A program made the translations under genes and the position numbers. This document shows, in pieces, positions 33,808 through 43,676 of a stretch of 64,000 bases of DNA (the stretch's first letter is position 1; each line of letters opens with the position of its first letter). The DNA is from Vibrio echinoideorum. Its GTDB lineage: Bacteria; Pseudomonadota; Gammaproteobacteria; Enterobacterales; Vibrionaceae. The notes beneath the pieces were generated by a model. The model saw only the letters and a program-made list of their open reading frames with translations. It ran no database searches and was not told the origin of the DNA. The stretch is taken from NCBI RefSeq assembly GCF_024347455.1, contig NZ_AP025485.1:8316-72315 (forward strand), read 5' to 3'.

Positions 33808-34200
33808 TGGTGACCACACACCACGGCACATTGATTTCAATGTGAACGGTTGTCTGTGAGAAATATAAAGGCAATAAAAACAATAGCTTACAGTTGGTAT
33901 TGGAGGCAAAGTAGAGCGTGAAAAAATTTTCAAAATCTCAACTAATTAGCCGCTAAAATCCCAGTGTAAAAATATGTAATCACATTGAATTGTCATTGAC
34001 GCCTTTCTGTGTAAGGGATTGTGGTGATTTCAATCTAAATTCAATGGGATTTAATTAAATTGTTATTTAACCCTTTAGCAGTAAGGTTGTAGCGGTTTTT
34101 TTGAAACTAAGTACAATGGGTTTACATTGAGAATTTATTGGATTTCATTGGGGCTTAAAGGTGGGCTTCATTGACATTCATTGAGGAGAAAAAGCTAAAT
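33808..34200 (-). other. Candidate oriT with F-like nic sequence
   Basis: On the minus strand a perfect inverted repeat, CACATTGA-AA-TCAATGTG (33827-33844), is followed at once by CCGTGGTGTGTGGTCA (33811-33826). This has the order and spacing of F oriT, where an inverted repeat precedes GTGGGGTGT/GGTG. The DNA to the right (33845-34200) is AT-rich. It has many CATTGA/TCAATG words (for example near 33985, 34040, 34125 and 34180) that could bind the RHH-like protein encoded next. Minus-strand nicking here would send the 27-33.6 kb region first. The relaxase gene traI is 380 bases away. Confidence 0.6.
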
Positions 34201-34201
34201 C

Positions 34202-34561
34202 ATGTCACGTTCTTACCCTTTACAAAGCTCCCTTCGAGGGAAGCTAGAGCAAGATTTTAAGAAATTCAGAGACAGAGAAAAGTTAAGTGATGCCGAGGCA
34301 ACTCGTCAGCTTTTTACCTTGGCGTTGCGCATCAAACTGAATGACAGTGACGATGAGCGGCCGTCGAACCGTGAGTTGATGGAAGAAACGTATCGTAGGG
34401 TTAGGCAGGTACAAGGCGTGCTAAATTTAAATTTGGCGCATAGCTTTGATGGGGAGGGATATTATAAGAATAAAGCGGATTCGATTGAGCAAAGAAAATC
34501 CAACACCGCTTTGGTTGATAAAAGCGTCGACGAGTATCTTGAAGGCGAAAAAAAAGGGTAG
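34202..34561 (+). CDS. Relaxosome accessory protein candidate (RHH-like)
   Basis: A 119-aa basic protein behind GAGGAGAAAAAGCTAAATC. The first ~55 residues (LRGKLEQDFKKFRDREKLSDAEATRQLFTLALRI) fit a ribbon-helix-helix or MobC/TraM-like DNA-binding fold. The C-terminal part is charged and helical. It lies between the candidate oriT and traI, in the position of TraY/TraM/MobC-type proteins. CATTGA repeats just upstream are possible binding sites for it and for autoregulation. Not assignable to one named family. Confidence 0.6.
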   Translation: MSRSYPLQSSLRGKLEQDFKKFRDREKLSDAEATRQLFTLALRIKLNDSDDERPSNRELMEETYRRVRQVQGVLNLNLAHSFDGEGYYKNKADSIEQRKSNTALVDKSVDEYLEGEKKG

Positions 34562-34579
34562 CCACTGGCTACCCTTATA

Positions 34580-37500
34580 TTATCGCTCTAACTCTCTGTC
34601 GATTTCTCTGTCTTCCCAATGGCTCTCTTTCTCTGAGTGATTCAATGCCATCTCTTGTTGAGGTGAATATTCTTTTGGCTCAAAGTGGTCGAGCGATTGG
34701 CTGTCGGTTTCTTTTTTCTCATTATAGTTGAGGGTGTCTAGTTCGCTCTCTTGATGAGAAGTGTGCGTCTCATTTAATTCAAGGCTATGTGCGCTGTTAT
34801 CTCGATCTAGTTTATCAATGCACGATTTAATGTCCTCTTTAAGATTATCATCTGACATGAATTGAATGTCTCGACCATTAAAGTTCTCGACGATTTTCTC
34901 AATGTTGTTCGGGTTTAAATCGTGGTTGCCGTGATTTAATACAATAATGATGTTCTGTCTCAGTTCATCGGTAGAGATGTTTTGAATATCGTTCTTATGA
35001 TTGACATTGATAATATCAATCTGTCCTTGGGTTTGGTCTCGAATTAAGAAAGAGTTCTCAATCGAGGTACTGATGATGGTGGTGTTTAAATTCTCTCCTT
35101 GATGGAATTGGGTTAATTGTTTGGACTTTGTGCCTAGGGTTCTTGGGTTAATATCTAGGGAGGTGTCTTTATTTCCTTGAGTGTCTAAATAGGTCACTTC
35201 AATGGCTTTAGTTTCACCTTCTTTATTGTGGATGTTGGTTAACATCGCAGGATGAAGAGATCTATCTTCGGATGAATAGACCGCTGGGTGGAACTTAACC
35301 TGGTTATTTTCAATGTTATTGACACCGAGCTTGTTTAAGTACGTTTGGGCCAACGTGTTATCCATCGGTAAGCTTTGATTGATATAATCTTTAGCCCGCT
35401 CTTCAAACTGCGCAATATGCCTTGGGGTGGTGTTCAGTAATTTGTCGTGTTTATTGTTTTCCTCCAATTGATATTTATCTGGCTCATTGAGCATCTTGTG
35501 CGCTTCATTCATCGCGGCTTTATAATTCATTTCATTATGACTCATGATTAGGTTAATCAATGCGCCTTTTTCGCCCGTGGTGTAGTCTTTAAAATACCCT
35601 CGATGCTCTCCGGTTAAGGTCACTTTAATGGCGGATTTACCAATGCCAAAGGTTAAATAATCCCGGTCTGATTTGGATTGATTCGGCTGGCCTAATAACT
35701 GAATGGCGAGGCTTTCGGTGTATTTGGGTAGTTGCGTATTGATGTGCTCCTTAAATGTGTTGTAGTCAAAGTCACCGCTTTTATTTTGGAATCGGACGTC
35801 CTCGTGAGGGAGGGCATTACGGTTAAAGTAAGTGGTGTCTTTGGGTGGGATTTGGTTAAGGGTTTCTATCGCACTGGCTTTATGGCTCTCTTTAGAAAGC
35901 CAGCTTTTGACCAGTTGTTTTGTGTTGTCGGTATAGAGCCGAATGTGCTGACTGGCACGAGTCACATCGATACCGGCGCGTCTTAAGTTGGTCAGTGCGC
36001 CTTTGCTTTGTATCGCGCTAATGACGTGTTGATAGGTGGACCCTTGCGCCATGTCTGCGGTTCGACTGTAGGCATAGTCCCAGTGCCCGTCTTTAAGCGC
36101 ATTAGGGTTAAGGTTGAGTGTTTGTCCTGTCTTAGATTGAGCGATAACACGGTCTGTAGTCGCTTGCGTGATGCGGTACTCCACGTTGGCTTTAATGCTG
36201 CGCTCTTTATCGGTAAAACGGGTGATGATTTTATCGCCGGTTGAAAGTGGCTTTTCTGACGTAGAGAACAGGGTGGTGAAACGGTGATCACGGTTACGCG
36301 GTAAGAACGGCCTTGTCTTACCTGTACTCGCGTCTTGAAGTGTTACTACGCCATGCTCAGAATCTACGTGAGTGATTGCCGCGTACTCACCGGGCTTGGT
36401 GCTCAGTATCAAGCCTTTTTGATACGGCATCATGGTGGTGAGCTCTTCCCCGGTCGCGCCGATTGAGCGTAGCCTCGTTGCGATGACGTTCTCTTTGCCT
36501 AGCTCACTCTTTTTCATCAAGCCGACACGGATGTGTTCGGTGATGGTGTCTCGCTCCTGGTTGGTGTACGCGATAATCAGTGTGTTGTCTCGCGTTTCAG
36601 GGGTGCGCTCTAAATAGTCTTTGGCGACCACATAAGGCAGCTTCTCTGTGGCGGTGAGCTGCGCTCTGCGTCGGTCTTTGTCGTTTTCATCCAGCGTAGA
36701 AATGACATGCTGGCGGTTGCCTTGGGTATCAGGGGCTTGCTGCTGGAGTTTATCTAGGGCGCTGAGCGGCTGTTTATCAATGGTGTTTTGCTGTGCGTTG
36801 TGCAAGGTGTCATTTTGTGGACGTACCATATCGGTCATGTAAGCGGTATCGATGCGGCCTTGGCTTATGGCCAGATCAAAGGGTTTACCGGCACTGAGTG
36901 ATAAAAGCTGCTCTTTATCGCCCAATTTGGCTGTTTTGGACTGACTGTCATTGACCAGCTTTGTGAACTCATCGGCTTGCTTGTTGCTGACCATGGAGCT
37001 TTCATCGAGAAAGAACAAGGTGTGTTGGTAGTCGCTGGCATCGCGGTTTCCTTGTCGGATGTCAGAGAGTAAACTTTCCAGGGTTTGCGCTTTCACGCCT
37101 TTGCTTTCGAGCTCTGCTACCGCAGCGTGAGTGGGCGCAAGCCCAATCACGTTTTGCTCTGGTTGCTGGCTGGCTTCTTTCACTAACTGGATAAGTTCCA
37201 TGTTGGATTCAAGCATGGTGGATTTACCTGTACCGGCTAACCCTTGGATGGCCACAAAGCTGTCTTTGGTGGTTGAGATAAGGGTGATGGCGTCCTTTTG
37301 CCCTTGAGTTAGGCGAGGCTTGGTGTCGAGAAAGTCTTGCACCTGCTTAGGCGTTGCAAAAGGTTGATGTTGGTCTTTACCATCATCGATGTTTTGCAAG
37401 ATGCGCTTTTCAGTCTCCAGCGCGGCTTGCGTCGTCCAGCGTGTGCCGTCACTGTACTCTGCAGAGAGGGTGTCGCTGCGTTTAGTCAGCTCTGTTTCAA

Positions 37501-40357
37501 CCTGCTCTTTGGTAATAGAGCCTCCGGCTTCTTCAAAGGCGTAACGCACCGCTTCCACTACTAAGGCTTTTTGGCTAAACGCCGCTTCTCGCTCTGAGAG
37601 GTGGTTCAGGGCAAAGCTGACCGCTTTTTCGATGAGTGGGGCGTTTTGCGATTTGGCCAGTGCTGACAGCGCCTGACTGACATCCTGCTTTAGTAAATCT
37701 TGGGTGGCGTCGTTTAGGTAGCGGTCGTTGACGTTTTGCGTCTGCAGTACGCGCTCAATGGCTGACGGGGAAACCTGCTCTTTTTCAAGTGCGCTTTGGG
37801 CTTTGTCCTGTTTGTCGGTGAAGATATCAAGGCGCTCTGTTTTTTCAGTCAGGTCGTTTATCAGGGGCTTAGATAGGGTAAATGCTTTGCCTGACAGTAA
37901 AGTATGGGCTTTTGGCTCAATATGGTGGGCGCCGTGAACGTAGTCGTATTGCAGCGGCGCGTCTTTTAGGCTCTCTAAGTTGACGCGCTGCGTTTCCCCT
38001 TTGCTCTCAAGCGTGAGGCTTTCTTTGTCAAGGTGAGTGACAAGGTAGCTTTGGTTCGCGTCCAAGCCCGCAGGGAAGTGTTTGCCTAGCGTTTGAAGGC
38101 GTTCGCCTTGGGCGATATTGAGACTTTGCGGTTTATTGATTTGCATCTTCATGTGCCTAAAGGCGCGACTGGACGGGTCAAAGGTGTGTGATTGTCCATC
38201 GCGTTGACTGAGTGCGGTCATGGTGTTGCTCTCTTTGTCGATACTGGCGATGACAAAACTCTGAGGTTTGTTTTTCTCCCAGTGGGTGAGTGTCATGCCT
38301 GGTTTGTAGTGTTGAACGAGGGGTTGTTGCGCTTTAGAGAGGTAGTGAGGTACTTGAGTAAATAGGGTGGTTTCGTGTCTGGCGAGGGCGCCGGTATTTT
38401 TCAGTTGGCCCCGTATCGCTTCGGTTAACCGCCGCTGCTCGACGCTGGAAGTGGCAATCACTTGCGTGTTGGCTTTATCGGGGAGGCCTGAGTACACCCG
38501 CGCTATCCTATCGGTATCATTGTCATGCAGTTTCACGTGGGTATGGCTGGCTCGCTTGCCAACCCAAGAGTGACTCTCCACATTGCCTTTTTGATACAGC
38601 GAGATAGCGTTATTGGCTTTAAATCCCTGGCGGCTTGATACGCGGTTAAGCATCACTACTTTACTGCTCGATTGTTTGGCTTTATCGGTGAGGGCCAACA
38701 ATTCATTGGCGCTCATCTTATTGGCGCCATCGATGAGCAAGACGTCTTTATTGGTCAGCGGCGTATCGCTTTGCAATAAGCTGTGGGTGGTGTGGCGCTG
38801 CTCTGGTGAAAAGAGCTGACCAACCCAAGCGCTGAGTGTTTGACTCTTACGCTGTACGCTCTCCATGCCCTCTGTCTTGGCTTTCACGCTTTGGGAGACC
38901 AATTGGACACGCTTACCGCTGTGATTGCCTACATTGAGTAGCTGCTGCGCAATGCTTTGTGATGAGCCGTGTACATTCACCACATGGAACTGTTTGGTGG
39001 AGTGGTACAGGTCAGTCAATAGGCGCTGCTGGCTTTCAGGGATAGCGAGCTTGTTGAGCGTGTTGGATTCAACGTGTTTACGCATGTGATGCGCCCGTCC
39101 TTGTGTGCTGTCGATAAGCGCTTTCTCGTTATCAATTAAGCCTTTGGTGGTGTATTGCCCTTTTTGACTGAGTCCTATCAAGTCGCCTTGTTTAATCATT
39201 TCATCCGCGACTTTTTTGATATCAAGGGCGTTGAGTTGCACGCCGCCTTTGGTGAACTCTGAGGCGGTGAGTTCAATGATTTTTTCAAGGTGTAACGCGG
39301 TGCTGTATTGCCCTAGATGGTCAATGGCTCTGCTGATGGCGGCTTTGGTTTCACCAAGTGGTGGGGTGTTTTGCGCTTCTTTTACTTGTTGCGCCATGGT
39401 GACAAGCTCTTCGGGCTCATACCCTTGCTCTTTTACGGTGCTTTGCCACTGTTTGTTGAGGCTGTCACTGCTCTGGTAGGTTTTGCTTTTACGAGTATCG
39501 AGGTTGGCTACGTCTTTCGCCGCGCGCGAGTCAAAGCCTAAATCGAGTGTGCGTTGGTCAATTTGTTGTTTGCGAGTGGACGACGCATCAAGAATAGGCT
39601 GAGGGACACCGCTGATTTCGAACTGACCGTTGCCGACGCCTCGCGTGGAATAACCGAGTGTTTCTGCCTCTTTAGCTAATTGGCTCTGGTACAAGATACC
39701 GTAGTATTTTTGGAAGTTGTAAATGCGCTCGCCAGTGCCGTTAATCACGCCCCCTTTTTGTTTTAGGCTGGATGCAAGCGTGCGAAGTTTTCCTTCTTGA
39801 TCGCGCGTCATGTTAGCGGCTAGCGCGTGAGAGTGGACCTGTGGGTCGTTTTCACGGCTGGTCTTATGGCGCACGACTGCGAATATCATCGAGTCGGTGT
39901 TGTGAAACTCGCGTGCTCCCTCTTTGTTGATGGTAGTTAATTGTGCCACGTCTTTTTCTAGTTCTGTTAAGGCGAACTTCACTGCGTTATTGTGCGCTTC
40001 AATAAGTCGATGGTCGCCACTTACAAGCGCAAGAACGCTGACGGTTTTAGGTGCAGAAAAGGTCAGGTCGAAGCCCGATTTATGATCATTTCGTTTCCCT
40101 TTAATGGTTTCACCACCCAGGTTGCCAGAGAGCACCGACTCTAGGGGGGCTTGCTCTACGGGCTTTCCCGCCAGTCCCGCTTCGATGGCCAGCTTGCCAT
40201 GCCAGAAGGTGTTTTCTCCCTGGCCTTTTTCCTTGAGGTAATAGTTATCGCCCACGTCTTTTTCTAAAGAGACGTCAGGTAGGTCTTTGGGGGTTTCTTC
40301 GGTGAGGTAATATTTGGCAGCGCCAGAAGCGGATTTCAATGGGCTAATAGAAAGCAT
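34580..40357 (-). CDS. traI: MOBF relaxase-helicase TraI with C-terminal primase-like region
   Basis: A 1925-aa protein. The start is set at the ATG behind AAGGAAAATACTC because this gives MLSISPLKSASGAAKYY with the paired catalytic Tyr at 16 and 17, as in F TraI. The metal-binding His are H164, H175 and H177, the same spacing as H146/H157/H159 of F. The active RecD-like helicase has Walker A GLAGTGKST with K1045; an earlier RecD-like domain lacks the GK. The last ~400 residues resemble a TOPRIM/primase-associated region (ERAKDYINQSLPMDNTLAQT, HPAML, AIEVTYLDTQGN), unlike F. It nicks oriT and unwinds the transferred strand. The 3' end converges on the RHH-like gene. Confidence 0.95.
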   Translation of the reverse strand: MLSISPLKSASGAAKYYLTEETPKDLPDVSLEKDVGDNYYLKEKGQGENTFWHGKLAIEAGLAGKPVEQAPLESVLSGNLGGETIKGKRNDHKSGFDLTFSAPKTVSVLALVSGDHRLIEAHNNAVKFALTELEKDVAQLTTINKEGAREFHNTDSMIFAVVRHKTSRENDPQVHSHALAANMTRDQEGKLRTLASSLKQKGGVINGTGERIYNFQKYYGILYQSQLAKEAETLGYSTRGVGNGQFEISGVPQPILDASSTRKQQIDQRTLDLGFDSRAAKDVANLDTRKSKTYQSSDSLNKQWQSTVKEQGYEPEELVTMAQQVKEAQNTPPLGETKAAISRAIDHLGQYSTALHLEKIIELTASEFTKGGVQLNALDIKKVADEMIKQGDLIGLSQKGQYTTKGLIDNEKALIDSTQGRAHHMRKHVESNTLNKLAIPESQQRLLTDLYHSTKQFHVVNVHGSSQSIAQQLLNVGNHSGKRVQLVSQSVKAKTEGMESVQRKSQTLSAWVGQLFSPEQRHTTHSLLQSDTPLTNKDVLLIDGANKMSANELLALTDKAKQSSSKVVMLNRVSSRQGFKANNAISLYQKGNVESHSWVGKRASHTHVKLHDNDTDRIARVYSGLPDKANTQVIATSSVEQRRLTEAIRGQLKNTGALARHETTLFTQVPHYLSKAQQPLVQHYKPGMTLTHWEKNKPQSFVIASIDKESNTMTALSQRDGQSHTFDPSSRAFRHMKMQINKPQSLNIAQGERLQTLGKHFPAGLDANQSYLVTHLDKESLTLESKGETQRVNLESLKDAPLQYDYVHGAHHIEPKAHTLLSGKAFTLSKPLINDLTEKTERLDIFTDKQDKAQSALEKEQVSPSAIERVLQTQNVNDRYLNDATQDLLKQDVSQALSALAKSQNAPLIEKAVSFALNHLSEREAAFSQKALVVEAVRYAFEEAGGSITKEQVETELTKRSDTLSAEYSDGTRWTTQAALETEKRILQNIDDGKDQHQPFATPKQVQDFLDTKPRLTQGQKDAITLISTTKDSFVAIQGLAGTGKSTMLESNMELIQLVKEASQQPEQNVIGLAPTHAAVAELESKGVKAQTLESLLSDIRQGNRDASDYQHTLFFLDESSMVSNKQADEFTKLVNDSQSKTAKLGDKEQLLSLSAGKPFDLAISQGRIDTAYMTDMVRPQNDTLHNAQQNTIDKQPLSALDKLQQQAPDTQGNRQHVISTLDENDKDRRRAQLTATEKLPYVVAKDYLERTPETRDNTLIIAYTNQERDTITEHIRVGLMKKSELGKENVIATRLRSIGATGEELTTMMPYQKGLILSTKPGEYAAITHVDSEHGVVTLQDASTGKTRPFLPRNRDHRFTTLFSTSEKPLSTGDKIITRFTDKERSIKANVEYRITQATTDRVIAQSKTGQTLNLNPNALKDGHWDYAYSRTADMAQGSTYQHVISAIQSKGALTNLRRAGIDVTRASQHIRLYTDNTKQLVKSWLSKESHKASAIETLNQIPPKDTTYFNRNALPHEDVRFQNKSGDFDYNTFKEHINTQLPKYTESLAIQLLGQPNQSKSDRDYLTFGIGKSAIKVTLTGEHRGYFKDYTTGEKGALINLIMSHNEMNYKAAMNEAHKMLNEPDKYQLEENNKHDKLLNTTPRHIAQFEERAKDYINQSLPMDNTLAQTYLNKLGVNNIENNQVKFHPAVYSSEDRSLHPAMLTNIHNKEGETKAIEVTYLDTQGNKDTSLDINPRTLGTKSKQLTQFHQGENLNTTIISTSIENSFLIRDQTQGQIDIINVNHKNDIQNISTDELRQNIIIVLNHGNHDLNPNNIEKIVENFNGRDIQFMSDDNLKEDIKSCIDKLDRDNSAHSLELNETHTSHQESELDTLNYNEKKETDSQSLDHFEPKEYSPQQEMALNHSEKESHWEDREIDRELER

Positions 40358-40432
40358 GAGTATTTTCCTTGTGCAACGCAAATCGCCGCTAGCAGCAAAA
40401 CTGAGCGGTGGTAATAACGGGAGACGGAATTA

Positions 40433-40458
40433 CAAAGCCTTGCCATTGCAAGGCTTTG
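40433..40458 (-). terminator. Hairpin between traD and traI
   Basis: CAAAGCCTTG and CAAGGCTTTG with a 6-base loop. It lies in the 300-base gap before traI and may end traD transcription or attenuate traI. Nearby AGTGCACT words (40502 and 40547) could be regulatory. Confidence 0.5.
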
Positions 40459-40657
40459 AATAGTGATGATTCGAGATGATAAGGCTCTATGTACGTTTTT
40501 AGTGCACTATAACTAAATGTTTAGTAGTAACTAAGATTGAGTCAGTGCACTTTTTGACACGATGAATCTAGACAAACTCGGTAACATGAAAATATCTAAT
40601 AGACTTGGGATGCAATGACCTATTTCTGTCTTGTGTGGCTATCGACTATTTGGTGCG

Positions 40658-42751
40658 CTATTCAACCATATCGCCCGCTTCCATCTCTATTTCCGGCGAG
40701 ATGGCTTGCTCTTCAATGGTGCGTTGCGCTTGCGCTTGCTCCTGGTACTCGTGATTGTCTTGAGCTTTTGACTCGACCATCGCTTGCACGGTGTCACTTT
40801 GCATCACTTCTTTCATTTGGCTTGCCTCGTTGAGCATCTCTTCTTTTGAATCGAACTTGGCTTGTTGCAGGTCGAGAAGGGGTTGCCGCTCTTCTTTAGA
40901 TAGGTGAAGGCTCGGTGCGACGCTTTCGTAGTAGGTGGCTTGGGCATAGGCCTCCTGCATAGGCTGTGACAATGTCACGCTACGTTTTTTGAAAGAAGGG
41001 CAGATGTCTTTCATGACATCGAACTCCAAATCCAGTTTAGTGATGAGATCGACACCTGGCGTGCGTAAGTAACACTGCAAATCATCCAAAGCTTGGATTT
41101 CACTCGGCGAGACCACCGGTCTTGTGACCGTTTGATGGCCCAATGACACGCCATCACGCAGCGTGTTCGCACCGTACGACACGTTTTCTTTAGAAATATC
41201 GACTTCTTGCTCCCCCAAGTCTTTGGAAGAGATTTGCGCCATTTGTGCGGAAGGAGCACGAAAGAAAAAGCGCGTGTTCAACAAATCAAACATCTCATCG
41301 GCGGCGTTCTTGCCATAGGTTTTCACCAACTGCGCGTACGATTGGATACCAATTAAGTAGCACCCGCCAAATTTTCGCACTTCGGCTATGATGGACCCCA
41401 ATTCTGGCAGTTTGTGAAGGCTGGGCATTTCATCCATCAAGACCCAAATGCGGCGGTCTTCATCGGCTTCTAATCCTAAAATGGCGTTGGACGCGATAGC
41501 CAACCACATGGAGATGAGCGGCCTAAGTGACGCATGCTGCTGCGCGTTACTCGATAAGAACAAAAACCCGGTCTGCTTATCGTCTTGCACCCAGTCTGTA
41601 ATAGAAAACTTCTTCTGCAGCGCTTGGTCTCGATGCTTATCATCAAGACCGTCTAAAAAACGCATGCTTTTCATGTAGGTGGCCAACACCGATTTAATGG
41701 AAATCGCGGTTTTCTTGATGTCCTTCGATGCCAGGGCGGCCGCCTCGGTGCCTTCAAGAAAATTACCTAACGCTTCAAGCTCACTGGTCAAAATTAAACT
41801 CAATAGGCGTGCGGTCGTCGCGGGTTTATTGTCCTGGCTCATGCGAAAGGCGGTGGATGAAAAAATGGTGCGCGCTGAGTCAACCCAAAATGGATCGCCA
41901 TCGCCGTGTTGTGGGATGAGGGCCGCCGCCATGTTCTCAAAGTCGGGGGCGTCTTTCGCGTCGCACCACACGTCCCAATTCGCGCATCGAGCATCAAACG
42001 GATTCAATATGACGTCGGTCTCAGGGCGATAAAACTTACTGGTGAACACACACCCTTTGTCGTAAATGATGGCTTTGTCGCCACGCGCTCGTATCCATCG
42101 CACCAGTTTGCGGATCATCACTGATTTACCCGAGCCCGTGGTGCCATCGATGAGCAGATGTTGCACCTCAAACGATTGTTTGAGCAGCGCATGGCCATCA
42201 ATCTTAAATTTAGAAATGGTGCCATCGCCATAACCGCGTTTACGGTTCACTTTCGCGCGCTTAATTTGCATCTTAGTTAAGACTTGTGGCTCAACCAGGC
42301 GAAAACCACGCACATGAAAGTCTTCACTCTGTTTCTCGCCTTGCTCTTTGAAAAAACGCTGCAGCAGATAAAAGATGAAGAATCCGACCAACATCGAAAT
42401 GAGGTAATAGACTTGGAAGTTTCGCCACACCTCGGCGTGAATATCGAGAAGCACGACATTTTCAAGCTGAGACGCGAGCGTGGACTGGTAGCGCTCACCG
42501 TCCCACACTGTGGTCACCAAGCTGTCTAATGGTTTGCCGAACTTAGCGTATAAAATGTTCCGCCAGTAATAGAACTCCCCCCAAAAGGCGTGACGCGGAG
42601 CTTGCCACAGTGTCAGGGCGAGGGTAGCCAATAACATCCCAAAACCAATGAACTTGATGAGGGTGTTGTTGACTTGAAATAACATTCGAATGGAATGGAA
42701 GGTGACTTGGCCACCTCGGGTAAAATGGTTACTTTTCTTACGGGTACGCAT
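40658..42751 (-). CDS. traD: Type IV coupling protein TraD
   Basis: A 697-aa VirD4/TraD ATPase. Two N-terminal membrane segments (around residues 30-50 and 115-130) are followed by Walker A DGTTGSGKS at 202-210. The Walker B-like LMDEMPSL is near the middle, and the C-terminal tail is acidic and Gln-rich, ending EIEMEAGDMVE, as needed for docking to the relaxosome in F. It connects TraI-bound DNA to the secretion channel. It is transcribed toward traI, and the divergent small gene at 42901 starts 149 bases away. Confidence 0.93.
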   Translation of the reverse strand: MRTRKKSNHFTRGGQVTFHSIRMLFQVNNTLIKFIGFGMLLATLALTLWQAPRHAFWGEFYYWRNILYAKFGKPLDSLVTTVWDGERYQSTLASQLENVVLLDIHAEVWRNFQVYYLISMLVGFFIFYLLQRFFKEQGEKQSEDFHVRGFRLVEPQVLTKMQIKRAKVNRKRGYGDGTISKFKIDGHALLKQSFEVQHLLIDGTTGSGKSVMIRKLVRWIRARGDKAIIYDKGCVFTSKFYRPETDVILNPFDARCANWDVWCDAKDAPDFENMAAALIPQHGDGDPFWVDSARTIFSSTAFRMSQDNKPATTARLLSLILTSELEALGNFLEGTEAAALASKDIKKTAISIKSVLATYMKSMRFLDGLDDKHRDQALQKKFSITDWVQDDKQTGFLFLSSNAQQHASLRPLISMWLAIASNAILGLEADEDRRIWVLMDEMPSLHKLPELGSIIAEVRKFGGCYLIGIQSYAQLVKTYGKNAADEMFDLLNTRFFFRAPSAQMAQISSKDLGEQEVDISKENVSYGANTLRDGVSLGHQTVTRPVVSPSEIQALDDLQCYLRTPGVDLITKLDLEFDVMKDICPSFKKRSVTLSQPMQEAYAQATYYESVAPSLHLSKEERQPLLDLQQAKFDSKEEMLNEASQMKEVMQSDTVQAMVESKAQDNHEYQEQAQAQRTIEEQAISPEIEMEAGDMVE

Positions 42752-42900
42752 CGTCGCTCCTTATTTAAGAGTTGGCGTTGAAGGTAAAGTGGTGAAATGA
42801 ACGTGTTCACTGCCATTCAAAGGAAAGGCTGTGCTTACGCCATGATTTTCATTGGGGATTTGATACACTGTGCGACTGATTGGATAAACAGAGCGCTTTG

Positions 42901-43500
42901 ATGAGTCAAAATTTAAAACACTACCTAGCTCTGGATGAGCTGGTTACCCATTCACTGCTGACGCTCTATTGCACCATGAGTCAGCAAGGCGGGTTTTGGA
43001 CGGTCAAGAAACGCAATGCCTTCTTGGTGAAATACCTCAAACCGAAAGTAAAGCAGGCTCATTTCTCTGTGTGCAAAAACGACCTAAAAACCATGCTCAC
43101 TATTGGTCGCCAAACCAGAGGCAATCTTGAGCAAAAGTTGTGGACGGTCAATCAACTGAACCTTGAGTATCAGGCTCGATTGTCACAGGCGGATGAACTC
43201 TATCTCATGCTGACAGACCTCAATGAGCAGCACCAGTTTCCTTCCAAGCTCGACCATCCCGACAAAGCGAGCGAAGAGGAGATCTTGTACATGACCCAGT
43301 CAGAAATTGAAGAAGGGTTTGATAAAGACAATAACCAAATCAAACCCTTGGTGATGACTGTCAAAACGACGCGCCTCAAAGCGCTGATTGAGGCCGTGCA
43401 AGCCCAAGGTGTCTATCGCGTAGAAATCGAGCATGTGGATGATCATGAAGTGATTCACTTACTCTTGCATCGCATTTCCTCCCCCAAAAGTGAGTGGTAA
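42901..43500 (+). CDS. Unknown 199-aa helical protein
   Basis: The ATG at 42901 follows ACAGAGCGCTTTG; a TTG start at 42880 is possible. The protein is mostly helical with basic patches in the first half (WTVKKRNAFLVKYLKPKVKQ) and acidic stretches later (SEEEILYMTQSEIEEGFDKD). No signal peptide or membrane segment. It is divergent from traD, a place where F-like plasmids often keep small regulatory genes. I do not recognise a family. Confidence 0.6.
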   Translation: MSQNLKHYLALDELVTHSLLTLYCTMSQQGGFWTVKKRNAFLVKYLKPKVKQAHFSVCKNDLKTMLTIGRQTRGNLEQKLWTVNQLNLEYQARLSQADELYLMLTDLNEQHQFPSKLDHPDKASEEEILYMTQSEIEEGFDKDNNQIKPLVMTVKTTRLKALIEAVQAQGVYRVEIEHVDDHEVIHLLLHRISSPKSEW

Positions 43501-43676
43501 GCGCGTTGTTGGACAATGACCTCTTTATTTCTCCCCCTCTGTGCCATCTAAGCTTTTATATGAGACCCAGTTAACAAAGCATCACTACTTTCAAATGAAT
43601 TTTGACACACACTTCGACAAGCATTATATATGCAGCCGCTTAGTCATATAAAAACTCAACAATAAATAGGCTTAAC

